Source: Candidatus Sulfotelmatobacter sp.
Lineage (GTDB): Bacteria; Acidobacteriota; Terriglobia; Terriglobales; Acidobacteriaceae
Assembly: GCA_030044775.1 (NCBI GenBank)
Contig: JASICF010000534.1
Location: 1-17,615 of the forward strand
Length of the DNA: 17,615 nucleotides
Reading direction: 5' to 3'
Under the pieces are notes generated by a model. That model saw only the letters and a program-made list of their open reading frames with translations. It had not been told where the DNA came from and ran no database searches. Both the position numbers and the translations under genes were made by a program. Below are positions 1 to 6,296 of the stretch, one piece after another; position 1 is the first letter of the stretch, and each line of letters starts with the position of its first letter.

Positions 1-309
1 CTGATCCGCGGGGCATCGCGCGAGAACTGCATTGTGCTGACTCGCGAAGGGCTTGAAAACGGCCCGCTGCGCTTCCCGGACGAGTTCGTCCGCCACAAGA
101 TTCTCGATCTGGTCGGCGACCTCGCTCTGCTGGGAAAGCCAATCCTGGGCAAGATCGTTGCAGATCGTGCCGGTCACGCGATGCACACGGCTCTTGTATC
201 GCGCATCCGGCGTGACAAGACGTTGTGGAAAGAAGTGACGCTGCCAGAGGAGGAGCACGACGCGGCGGCAGTGGTCGGCGCGCATGTCTCGGCCGGATCG
301 ACCTTCTGA
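1..309 (+). CDS. lpxC: UDP-3-O-acyl-N-acetylglucosamine deacetylase LpxC, C-terminal part (5' truncated by window edge)
   Basis: This is the last 102 codons of LpxC, the zinc amidase that commits UDP-acyl-GlcNAc to lipid A synthesis in the cytoplasm. The reading frame is open from base 1, so the gene begins upstream of the window. The diagnostic stretch LRFPDEFVRHKILD is at codons 23-36. By family knowledge its His (codon 32) and Asp (codon 36) are zinc ligands. A second motif, AGHAMHTAL, matches the family GHALNNAL segment with the conserved active-site His. The frame stops with TGA at 307-309. The gene shows that the organism makes an LPS-type outer membrane, which fits the outer-membrane barrel found later in the window. 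The only uncertainty is the missing N-terminal two thirds. Confidence 0.95.
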   Translation: MIRGASRENCIVLTREGLENGPLRFPDEFVRHKILDLVGDLALLGKPILGKIVADRAGHAMHTALVSRIRRDKTLWKEVTLPEEEHDAAAVVGAHVSAGSTF

Positions 310-332
310 TATTTGCCAGCGTTCACGCCGGA

Positions 333-569
333 TTAGTCTGCACGGTTCACGCGACGCTTACGAGCCTGTGCCCGGCACTCGGGGTGTTCTCTAAGCAGCC
401 TCTCCAATTCAGCGCGGGTCTCGCGAATCAGCGCGGCGGCAAACTGCTTGGCTGAGTTCTGCCGTTCAGCCGAAAGATCCTTGATGCGCGTATTCAGCAG
501 GGGAATATCCTGCTCGAACCACTGCAATGTTTTCTGCATGCGACTGATGCGGTAGGAAGCGGGAAGCAT
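333..569 (-). CDS. small hypothetical coiled-coil protein
   Basis: This is a small unrecognised protein of 78 residues. It is Glu/Arg/Leu/Gln-rich and probably alpha-helical: a first helix around MQKTLQWFEQDIPLLN, then a heptad-like stretch (IKDLSAERQNSAKQFAAALI, then RETRAELERLLREH), and a basic tail QARKRRVNRAD. No signal peptide, membrane segment or catalytic motif is visible. I chose the ATG at 567-569 because GGAG lies 9 bases upstream of it. An in-frame ATG at 602 would add 11 residues but has no Shine-Dalgarno sequence. The gene is convergent with lpxC, with only 23 bp between the stops. A coding origin is plausible from composition and the ribosome site but not proven. The function is unknown. 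Confidence 0.5.
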   Translation of the reverse strand: MLPASYRISRMQKTLQWFEQDIPLLNTRIKDLSAERQNSAKQFAAALIRETRAELERLLREHPECRAQARKRRVNRAD

Positions 570-715
570 GGCTGGATTCTCCGTGTCTTCCCAGATTGCC
601 ATGCCGAAGGTCGGACGCTAGTGCCAAACTGAATACCACCGGAAACAGACAAAAGGAAGGAACGGGGCGGAATCGACGTGAGAAAACGCTTGAATCAAGG
701 CCTTAGCCGATGACC

Positions 716-1444
716 TTACTGGATAGCTTCCAAACCCGAACCCGAGAGCTTCTCCAGCGGTCCCGCACTTTTCTCCATCTGTTCGTTAAGCCAGTGTTCG
801 AGGAGGTCGCGCGAACTCTGGGGCAAGTTCGAAAACCGCAACCCGACATTCCCCCTGGCATCGCACCAGGCCATTTCCGCTTCCATTTCAAGACGCGCTT
901 TGCAGCCGGGCAATGCGAATTGCAGGCGCGCATCGCCGTTTTTGGGCAGCGCCTGGGCCACCATGATCGCGATTCCGCCTTCGCTGATGTTCGTGCTTTT
1001 GGCTCTATATGGCTTGTCCTGCAGGATGACCGTAACCGGCATCTCGACCGGTTGGCGATAGTAGCGCCGGCGCTCCCGCTCCATGAAATTTAGTGCGGCG
1101 TGAAAGCAGCGTGCAGCATTCAGGCCGGTGACAGGTTTCTGCAAAACGAAATTAATGCCCATGCCGAAGGCCTGCTGAGTGGTCGTTTTCCTGCCGTTCA
1201 GCACGGCAAACGCGATCGAACTTCGGTTGCTGGGAGTGTTGCGCAGCCCCTGCAGCACCTCCAGGCCGCCGTTTACATCGTCGCAGTCGATAATCACGGC
1301 ATCGAATTTCTCCGTGTTAAGGATCTGGCTAGCTTTTTCCGCCTCCTGGCAGACCTCGACCTGAATGGAAAGCTTTTCCAGCATTGGCCGCAGGACTCGC
1401 ACCATGTCCACGTCCTGGCTCAAGAGGAGGGATTCCAGCGTCAT
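716..1444 (-). CDS. receiver-like domain plus PilZ domain protein (c-di-GMP responsive)
   Basis: This is a two-domain cytoplasmic signalling protein. Counting from the ATG at 1444, residues 1-115 form a CheY-like receiver. It has the presumed phospho-acceptor Asp53 in VIIDCDD and the conserved Lys103 in LQKPV, but the acidic pair after strand 1 is reduced (LLLSQD) and the usual Thr/Ser at the end of strand 4 is replaced (AVLNG). Residues about 120-230 form a PilZ domain with both c-di-GMP signatures: RxxxR (RRYYR) and NxSxxG (NISEGG). By family knowledge these bind c-di-GMP. I infer that the protein couples c-di-GMP to motility, surface or secretion outputs. A TTG at 1477 would add 11 residues (MRALDRAYNLH), but the ATG start gives the compact beginning MTLESLLLSQD. 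Neither start has a clear Shine-Dalgarno sequence. The tail after about residue 225 is unstructured. Confidence 0.85.
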   Translation of the reverse strand: MTLESLLLSQDVDMVRVLRPMLEKLSIQVEVCQEAEKASQILNTEKFDAVIIDCDDVNGGLEVLQGLRNTPSNRSSIAFAVLNGRKTTTQQAFGMGINFVLQKPVTGLNAARCFHAALNFMERERRRYYRQPVEMPVTVILQDKPYRAKSTNISEGGIAIMVAQALPKNGDARLQFALPGCKARLEMEAEMAWCDARGNVGLRFSNLPQSSRDLLEHWLNEQMEKSAGPLEKLSGSGLEAIQ

Positions 1445-1562
1445 ATGGAGATTGTAGGCTCTGTCCAAAGCTCTCAAAAGTAACTAAGGTATTAGGCACA
1501 GGTTCAAAGTGCTCAGGGCTTTTGTGGGAAACAAAGGCGCAGAACCCGACACCAGCCACAAC

Positions 1563-2075
1563 ATGATCCACCGGGCGTATCTTTCCCTCGGATCCAACGT
1601 CGGAGACCGCGAAGCACAACTGCATGAGACGGTTGCCCGGCTGGGAACGGTCGGGCGGGTAGCGAAGGTTTCATCCTTCTACGAGACTGAGCCAGTGGAG
1701 TTTACCGAGCAGCCCTGGTTTTTGAACTGCGCAGCCGTTCTGGAAACGGACCAGACTTCACAGCAACTGATGAAGGCGCTTCTGCGGATCGAGCAGGACA
1801 TGGGGCGGCGGAGGGCACAGAAGAAAGGTCCGCGGCAGATTGATATTGACATTCTGTTGTTCGACGACGAAGTGGTGGAGTCGGAAGAGTTGAGGATTCC
1901 GCATCCGGGGATGGCAAAGCGGAGATTTGTGCTGGAGCCGCTGGCGGAGATTGCGCCGGAAGTGAAGCATCCGGTGATGGGGAAAACGGTGCGGGAGATG
2001 TTGCGGGAGTTGCCGGAGGGGCAGGTGGTGAGGAGGGTAAAATCTGTCGCGTCCGGCGATGCTTTGGCGCAGTGA
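1563..2075 (+). CDS. folK: 2-amino-4-hydroxy-6-hydroxymethyldihydropteridine pyrophosphokinase
   Basis: HPPK transfers pyrophosphate from ATP to 6-hydroxymethyl-7,8-dihydropterin, the step before dihydropteroate synthase in folate synthesis. The protein is 170 residues, a normal length. It starts with AYLSLGSNVGDRE (the family LGSN.GD motif), has the substrate segment FYETEPVEFTEQPWFLN, the ATP-binding region IEQDMGRRRAQKKGPRQIDI, and DIDILLF, whose two Asp residues bind Mg. The segment IPHPGMAKRRFVLEPLAEIAP is typical of the C-terminal half. The ATG at 1563 is preferred over the upstream 1509 because the family begins at this point, but no good Shine-Dalgarno sequence is visible. The C-terminal tail (VKSVASGDALAQ) is probably disordered. 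The gene is divergent from the receiver-PilZ gene and is not next to folP (13371-14303). Confidence 0.95.
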   Translation: MIHRAYLSLGSNVGDREAQLHETVARLGTVGRVAKVSSFYETEPVEFTEQPWFLNCAAVLETDQTSQQLMKALLRIEQDMGRRRAQKKGPRQIDIDILLFDDEVVESEELRIPHPGMAKRRFVLEPLAEIAPEVKHPVMGKTVREMLRELPEGQVVRRVKSVASGDALAQ

Positions 2076-2345
2076 AGTCCCGGCCGTCCGCGGACTGGCC
2101 GACGGTTTTTCCTCACGCAGAACAGAGAGTTTCTGCGTGACCAGATTCAAGAGCATTGGGCCATGCTGGTGGCCATCCTGTATGCGCTGGCGACGATGCC
2201 GTTGGAATGCGGGCGAGGCCGAGACGAAAAGCAGGTTCCTCACCCGCGCCTCGCGCGAGTTCGGAATGACATCGGGAATGCTTGATTGCGTTCGTCGGGA
2301 ATGCTTGATTGCGTTCGTCGGGAATGTTTGATTGCGTTCGTTTCG
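2076..2345. other. intergenic region with repeats, no convincing gene
   Basis: This 270-bp gap separates the convergent stops of folK and the Cys-rich protein gene. An open frame (2059-2331, +) crosses it, but it overlaps folK, its C-terminal part is made of the tandem repeat, and its predicted protein resembles no family I know, so I do not call it. The gap holds a TTCGGAATGAC element at about 2260 and the three-copy repeat at 2272-2340. No T-tailed hairpin terminator was recognised. Confidence 0.6.
2272..2340. repeat. tandem direct repeat, three adjacent 23-bp copies
   Basis: Three head-to-tail copies run 2272-2294, 2295-2317 and 2318-2340. The unit begins TCGGGAATGCTT and ends GCGTTCG. 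Copies one and two are identical, and copy three differs by one base (C to T in CTTGATT). There is no spacer between copies, so this is not a CRISPR. The array ends 5 bp from the stop codon of the convergent gene (2346-3002, -). Near-identity suggests recent slippage-type expansion. Confidence 0.9.
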
Positions 2346-3002
2346 CTAAGGAACGATGATGCGGCTGCCGGCTTCCTGCGGAGTCAGGACGGCGGATTGC
2401 TTCTCAGGAAATTGGGCATAAAGAAAGTCGATGAATGCGCGCGACTTGGGGCGCCCTGACGTGCGTCCGTGGGCAAGGCGAAGCAGGAAGACGAGCGACT
2501 TGAGCACGTCGGCGTCGCGCAGGGTAGAGTAGCCGAGCTGTTTTTGTTCGGCCTCACGATACTGTTTCGCCATTTCCTCGACCTGCTGAGCGACGGCGTG
2601 TTGCGCGCGCCCGGGGAATGGCGGCTCATAGTGCAGACCGGAATTGACGAGGCGCTCATAACTCGCGCACATGGCAGTCAGCGCCGCGATCAGATCGCCG
2701 TCGTTAAGCGTGCGGTCGGAGCGGGCCGCCTTTGCCAGCGCATAACTCAACCCCATCAGCAGATGTTCGCGCTCGTAGGTGAACTGCTCGGAAACCTCTA
2801 TCTGCAAAAACAAAGAGGCCGCGTCGAATTGCTCGGCGGGACGCGGCTTTTCATGCTCCCGCGCTTGCTGCAGGTAGGGGCATTCGCTCGGGCAGTCAAG
2901 CGTGACCTCGCGCTGCTCGCCGCAACATTGCGCGCAAATACGCCCATGGATGGCGGGACAGAAGCGTTTCTCTTTACGAAGTTCGCAGATCGAGCAGGCC
3001 AA
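2346..3002 (-). CDS. uncharacterised protein with eight-cysteine N-terminal (probable zinc-binding) domain
   Basis: This 218-residue protein has an N-terminus dense in cysteine: Cys 3, 6, 15, 23, 26, 27, 37 and 41, in the pattern CSIC, FCPA, CAQCC, DCPSECPYL. Eight Cys in 40 residues suggests one or two structural zinc sites. The rest (about 60-218) is predicted helical, with no membrane segment and no catalytic motif I recognise. I recall similar N-termini (CPxC...CxxCCG.xREV..DCPSDCPYL) on conserved unknown proteins in Acidobacteriota and Deltaproteobacteria. The start is TTG at 3000-3002. It is supported by GGGAG 7 bases upstream and by the absence of an in-frame ATG near it. The gene is divergent from HU and convergent with folK. 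The molecular function is unknown; a role in nucleic-acid or protein binding is only an inference from the zinc-ribbon-like cysteines. Confidence 0.8.
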   Translation of the reverse strand: MACSICELRKEKRFCPAIHGRICAQCCGEQREVTLDCPSECPYLQQAREHEKPRPAEQFDAASLFLQIEVSEQFTYEREHLLMGLSYALAKAARSDRTLNDGDLIAALTAMCASYERLVNSGLHYEPPFPGRAQHAVAQQVEEMAKQYREAEQKQLGYSTLRDADVLKSLVFLLRLAHGRTSGRPKSRAFIDFLYAQFPEKQSAVLTPQEAGSRIIVP

Positions 3003-3157
3003 ATCGAGGCTCCCTTTTCCATCATTATGACATTTCAGGTCGGAGCGCTTCCGGGGCGGATCGAAGACTTGGAGGCGGCGGGGCCGCCGGCCCGACGCTC
3101 TCCGGCCGATTGGGCGCGTTTTTTCGCGCCATTTTGAAACTGAGATGACGAATTAGC

Positions 3158-3186
3158 TTGTAATAATGCGCTTTTTCCGCTACAAA
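3158..3186 (+). promoter_or_regulatory. candidate promoter of the HU gene
   Basis: TTGTAA (3158-3163) and TACAAA (3181-3186) are separated by exactly 17 bp, each matching the sigma-70 consensus at 4 of 6 bases. Two alternative -10 elements lie downstream before the gene: GTAAAAT at 3202-3208 and an extended TGATATACC at 3231-3239. I cannot decide between them from sequence alone. Confidence 0.4.
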
Positions 3187-3275
3187 ATGCGTAGAACCCG
3201 CGTAAAATAAGGTGTTTTCCACAGGGGCACTGATATACCATCAAGGCCACTGGTAATAATTCAAATCCATAACCC

Positions 3276-3281
3276 AGGAGG
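3276..3281 (+). promoter_or_regulatory. strong ribosome binding site of the HU gene
   Basis: AGGAGG is a full Shine-Dalgarno match, 4 bases before the ATG at 3286. It is the strongest one in the window and fits an abundantly made protein. Confidence 0.85.
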
Positions 3282-3285
3282 AAGC

Positions 3286-3579
3286 ATGGCAACAGGTTTA
3301 ACGAAGACTCAACTCGTCCGTCATCTGGCGGAGAAAACCGAAATCCCCAACAAGACCGCAGCGGCATTTCTCGAAGAGCTGGCCGATGTAGCGGTGAAAG
3401 AAACCAAGAAAAATGGCGTATTCGTCGTGCCCGGCCTCGGTCGTCTGGTGAAGGCGCACCGCAAGGCCCGTATCGGACGCAATCCCCAGACTGGTGAGCC
3501 GATCCAGATCAAGGCCAAGACCGTGGTAAAGTTCCGCGTAGCGAAAGCTGCGAAGGACGCAATCGCCCCGAAGAAGTAG
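3286..3579 (+). CDS. HU-family DNA-binding protein
   Basis: This 97-residue basic protein of the bacterial HU/IHF histone-like family binds and bends DNA as a dimer in the nucleoid. The N-terminal helices are TKTQLVRHLAEKTEIPNKTA and AAFLEELADVAVKETKK. The body is followed by the beta-arm signature GRNPQTGEPIQIKA, including the Pro that intercalates between base pairs in the family. The C-terminal tail AKAAKDAIAPKK is Lys/Ala-rich. The segment GVFVVPGLGRLVKAHRKAR replaces the more usual F..FG.F, which points to a divergent HU branch. The gene stands alone with its own candidate promoter, a strong ribosome binding site and an intrinsic terminator. HU versus IHF subtype cannot be settled from sequence. 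Confidence 0.93.
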   Translation: MATGLTKTQLVRHLAEKTEIPNKTAAAFLEELADVAVKETKKNGVFVVPGLGRLVKAHRKARIGRNPQTGEPIQIKAKTVVKFRVAKAAKDAIAPKK

Positions 3580-3602
3580 TTCGTGTTTCGAGAGTGACTC
3601 GG

Positions 3603-3633
3603 AAGGCCGGCCTCGCGCCGGCCTTTGATTTTT
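3603..3633 (+). terminator. intrinsic terminator of the HU gene
   Basis: A perfect 9-bp stem AAGGCCGGC / GCCGGCCTT (3603-3611 with 3617-3625) closes a 5-base loop CTCGC and is followed by TGATTTTT. It begins 24 bp after the HU stop codon. It is the clearest terminator in the window. Confidence 0.88.
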
Positions 3634-3642
3634 GCAGTCTCG

Positions 3643-3698
3643 CCATAGGGATTCTTCTGCTCGCACTCGCATGCGCTCGTGCTCGCTCAGAATGACAG
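3643..3698 (+). repeat. degenerate intergenic element ending in CTCAGAATGACAG
   Basis: The stretch reads from GGGATTCTTCTGCTCGC to CTCAGAATGACAG, with CTCGC-type repeats inside it. It resembles two other intergenic stretches of the window, at about 2230-2268 and 4721-4770, each of which has a pyrimidine-rich TYCYTC start and a TCGG(A/G)ATGAC-like end. It lies between the HU terminator and the oxidoreductase gene. Confidence 0.4.
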
Positions 3699-3739
3699 TA
3701 TTAAACGGCGATTGCGTTAGTCTTGTAGGTTACTTGCTT

Positions 3740-4705
3740 ATGCTTAATTGGATCGTGATTGGAATCGGGGACATCTCAACCCGCCGCGTCATTCCCGCAA
3801 TTCAAGACGAAACGCGCAGCAAACTGTATGGCGTCGTAACGCGCGATCCGGCGAAAGCGGCAACTTACAGCGTCAAGACTTGGACGAATCTGGATGAGGC
3901 GCTTGCAGACTCCGCGATCGACGCGGTTTACGTGGCGACACCGGTATTCCTGCACGGGCCGCAAACGATTCAATCCCTTCGCGCCGGCAAGCACGTGCTG
4001 TGCGAAAAGCCAATGGCGATGAATGAAGCCCAAGCGCGTGAGATGCTGCAAACGGCCGAAGAATGCAGGCGGGTTTTTGGCATAGCGTATTACCGGCGTG
4101 CGTATCCGAAAGTTCAGCGCGCGAAGCAATTGCTGGAAGCTGGAGCGATCGGTAAACCGGTGCTGGCTGAACTCACATGTCACGGATGGTTTGATGGCAG
4201 AGCGTACGACGGAGACGATCGTGGCCGGCATTGGCTGGTTGATCCGGTGAGGGCGGGGGGAGGACCGCTTTATGACATCGCGTCGCACCGAATCGACGTA
4301 TTGAACTATTTTTTCGGCGAGCCACGGCGGGTGTGCGCCCAGCTTTCGAACGCCGTTCATCATTACGCAGTTGAAGACAACGCGACAGTAATGATCGAAT
4401 ATGCGGGCGGACCGCGTGGAATCGTCGACGTGCGCTGGAACTCGAAAATCAAGCGCGACGAGTGCCGCATTCGCGGGACGGATGGCGAAATTGAAATGTC
4501 GCCCCTGAATGGGCCGGAGTTGATTTATCCCGGAGGACGCAAAACTCTACCGGTACATCAGAACGTGCACCTGCCGCTGATCGAGAACTTTGTAGACGCG
4601 GTGGAAGGCAAAGATGCGTTGCTCGCCAGCGGCGAAGCGGCTTTTTGGACGGATTGGGTCACGGAACGGGCACGGGAGTCCTCGCCCAGCCTGACACCTT
4701 CTTGA
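3740..4705 (+). CDS. Gfo/Idh/MocA family NAD(P)-dependent oxidoreductase
   Basis: This 321-residue protein is a probable sugar or polyol dehydrogenase of the Gfo/Idh/MocA family, cytoplasmic by lack of a signal peptide. The Rossmann fold starts at once: WIVIGIGDISTRRVIPAI, with GxG at residues 8-10. The family motif EKPMA is at residues 89-93, after ATPVFLHGPQTIQSLRAGKHV. The second domain carries GGGPLYDIASHRID (residues 173-186), where Asp179 and His183 correspond to the family active-site D..xH. The ATG at 3740 is chosen because the fold begins there; a frame open from 3632 would only add residues encoded by the intergenic repeat. A weak TAGGT lies about 10 bases upstream of the ATG. The substrate cannot be read from sequence. 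The gene is alone, convergent with the amidohydrolase. Confidence 0.88.
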   Translation: MLNWIVIGIGDISTRRVIPAIQDETRSKLYGVVTRDPAKAATYSVKTWTNLDEALADSAIDAVYVATPVFLHGPQTIQSLRAGKHVLCEKPMAMNEAQAREMLQTAEECRRVFGIAYYRRAYPKVQRAKQLLEAGAIGKPVLAELTCHGWFDGRAYDGDDRGRHWLVDPVRAGGGPLYDIASHRIDVLNYFFGEPRRVCAQLSNAVHHYAVEDNATVMIEYAGGPRGIVDVRWNSKIKRDECRIRGTDGEIEMSPLNGPELIYPGGRKTLPVHQNVHLPLIENFVDAVEGKDALLASGEAAFWTDWVTERARESSPSLTPS

Positions 4706-4720
4706 GGCCAGTGTCATGCA

Positions 4721-4770
4721 CATGAGATCCCTCGCCCCGCTGGGGAAAACGCGGGACTTCGGGATGACGC
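4721..4770 (+). repeat. degenerate intergenic element ending in TTCGGGATGACG
   Basis: This stretch in the 99-bp convergent gap after the oxidoreductase starts AGATCCCTCGCCCCGC, contains a small CCCC-GCT-GGGG hairpin and ends ACTTCGGGATGACG. It looks like a member of the same loose family as the elements at about 2230-2268 and 3643-3698. Confidence 0.4.
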
Positions 4771-4804
4771 CATCGATTCTGTTGGTTTACTGCTTCCCGC
4801 ACGC

Positions 4805-6103
4805 TTACTTCGCGTACTCGTTCTTCACCACTTCGCCGGCTTTCATCACAAATTTCACGTGCTGAAGGATGGTCACGTCCTGCACGGGATCGCCGTCGAC
4901 TGCGATGATGTCGCCCCACGCGCCGGGTTGCAGTGTTCCCGCTTTTCCAGCCCACCCCATCAGATCCGCGGCGCTTAGAGTTGCGGCCTGAATCGATTGC
5001 AAAGGCGTGAGACCGAGTTTCACCATGACAGCGAATTCGTGCGCGTTCATGCCATGCGGGTAAACTGCGGCGTCGGTGCCGAACGCAACTTTCACTCCGC
5101 TAGCGAAAGCATGAGCAATGTTCTTGCGCGCGGCCGGAATCACTGCCTTGGCTTTTACCAGCAGGAAGTCGGGCAAGTGAGTCAGCCCGGCATTGTCGAG
5201 CATCCAGTCGCCGAGATAAAGAGTGGGAACGAGATACGTGCCGTCTTTTTTCATTTCGGCAATGGCAGCGTCATCGATGTAAGAGCCGTGCTCGATGGAA
5301 TCTACTCCCGCCTCGGAAGCCCAGAGAATGGCCTGCGCACCGTGGGCGTGAGCCGCGACTTTGCGGCCGAGACGATGGGATTCCTCGACGATGGCTTTCA
5401 TCTCTTCCAAAGTGAACTGCGAGGCCTGAGGATCGTCGCCTTTGCTGAGAACTCCCCCGGAAGCCATAATCTTAATCAGATCGGCACCATACTTTATATT
5501 TTCGCGCACCTTCTCGCGGCAGGCCCAGGGTGAATCGCAAATCCCCTCCTCTTTGGCGTGGTATTCGAACGGCAGCAGATTGTTGTCGGCGTGACCTCCC
5601 GTGATGCCGAGCGGAGGACCGCTTACCAGCATTCTCGGGCCCGGCACATCGCAGGCATTGATGGCATCGCGCAGGGCGACATCGCTGTATCCGTCTGCGG
5701 CCACGTTACGCACTGTCGTAAAACCGGCCTGCAGTGTGACCCGCGCGTTCTTCGCTCCGGTGAGGGTTTCGCGCGGCACCGAGATACCGAGCTCCTCGTA
5801 GCCGAATTTTGGGTCCATAGTCAAATGCGTGTGCGCGTCAATCAGGCCTGGCAATACTGTAGCGTTCGGCAAATCGATGACGGTTGCACCTGCGGGCACC
5901 CTTGCCGCCGAGGAGTTACCAACACTGGCGATCCTTCCGTCTTCAATCACGATCGTCTGATCCGGCAACAGCTTTCCCGTCTTGACGTCGAGCAAGTGGC
6001 CGGCGTGAATCGCCACGAGGTTTGAGGATTGCTGGGCAGCACTCTGCCCAAAAAATGCGAGCGCCGCCGCGACGGCCAGGACGGTATGGAGAATTCCCTT
6101 CAT
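4805..6103 (-). CDS. secreted metal-dependent amidohydrolase (imidazolonepropionase/prolidase-like)
   Basis: This 432-residue protein starts with a signal peptide (MKGILHTVLAVAAALAFFG, likely cut after QSAA at about residue 23), so it should be periplasmic or exported. It is a TIM-barrel amidohydrolase with the full binuclear metal set: His91 and His93 in DAHTHL, Lys211 in DLIKIMASGG (carboxylated in this superfamily), His252 in AAHAHG, His272 in IEHGS and Asp344 in FGTDA. The flanking beta-sandwich halves (VKTGKLLPDQTIVIEDGRI and AWGDIIAVDGDPV) are typical. By family knowledge, relatives include enzymes that cleave Xaa-Pro or Xaa-Arg/Lys dipeptides, but specificity cannot be read here. The ATG at 6103 is chosen for the signal peptide and GGGGAG 8-9 bases upstream. 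The gene is divergent from the HtrA gene. Confidence 0.9.
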   Translation of the reverse strand: MKGILHTVLAVAAALAFFGQSAAQQSSNLVAIHAGHLLDVKTGKLLPDQTIVIEDGRIASVGNSSAARVPAGATVIDLPNATVLPGLIDAHTHLTMDPKFGYEELGISVPRETLTGAKNARVTLQAGFTTVRNVAADGYSDVALRDAINACDVPGPRMLVSGPPLGITGGHADNNLLPFEYHAKEEGICDSPWACREKVRENIKYGADLIKIMASGGVLSKGDDPQASQFTLEEMKAIVEESHRLGRKVAAHAHGAQAILWASEAGVDSIEHGSYIDDAAIAEMKKDGTYLVPTLYLGDWMLDNAGLTHLPDFLLVKAKAVIPAARKNIAHAFASGVKVAFGTDAAVYPHGMNAHEFAVMVKLGLTPLQSIQAATLSAADLMGWAGKAGTLQPGAWGDIIAVDGDPVQDVTILQHVKFVMKAGEVVKNEYAK

Positions 6104-6237
6104 CGATCTTTCTCCCCAAGGTGGATTCGAAAACGTACCGAAGAATATCAAAATGAGCCGCTCAGTGGGGGCAAGGCGCAAGAAACGGCCGACTGGCTTG
6201 ACGTGATCTCAGATAGAACATTTTCCCGAATCGCACG

Positions 6238-6243
6238 TAAAAT
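6238..6243 (+). promoter_or_regulatory. candidate -10 element of the HtrA gene
   Basis: TAAAAT (5 of 6 to TATAAT) sits within GTAAAATGAATG (6237-6248). It would start a transcript near 6250 with a leader of about 47 bases to the ATG at 6297. The -35 at 17 bp spacing (AGAACA) matches only 3 of 6. The same 12 bases occur upstream of the cytochrome c gene at 14821-14832. Confidence 0.35.
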
Positions 6244-6296
6244 GAATGTGGGCTTTCCCAGCGTTTGTTGTCCGGCCCAAGGATTTGAGATCGGTT

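Noticed and set aside
2059..2331. A 90-codon frame (+) after folK.
   Set aside because: It overlaps folK, and its C-terminus is the 23-bp tandem repeat read as protein. No ribosome site or family likeness.
2272..2340. CRISPR array.
   Set aside because: The three repeat copies are directly adjacent with no spacers, and no cas gene is present.
3074..3088. GGCGGC/GCCGCC hairpin with a GGG loop in the leader of the Cys-rich gene, considered as a riboswitch or attenuator.
   Set aside because: It is a short GC-only stem of the kind common in GC-rich DNA. No conserved riboswitch core or T-run was seen.
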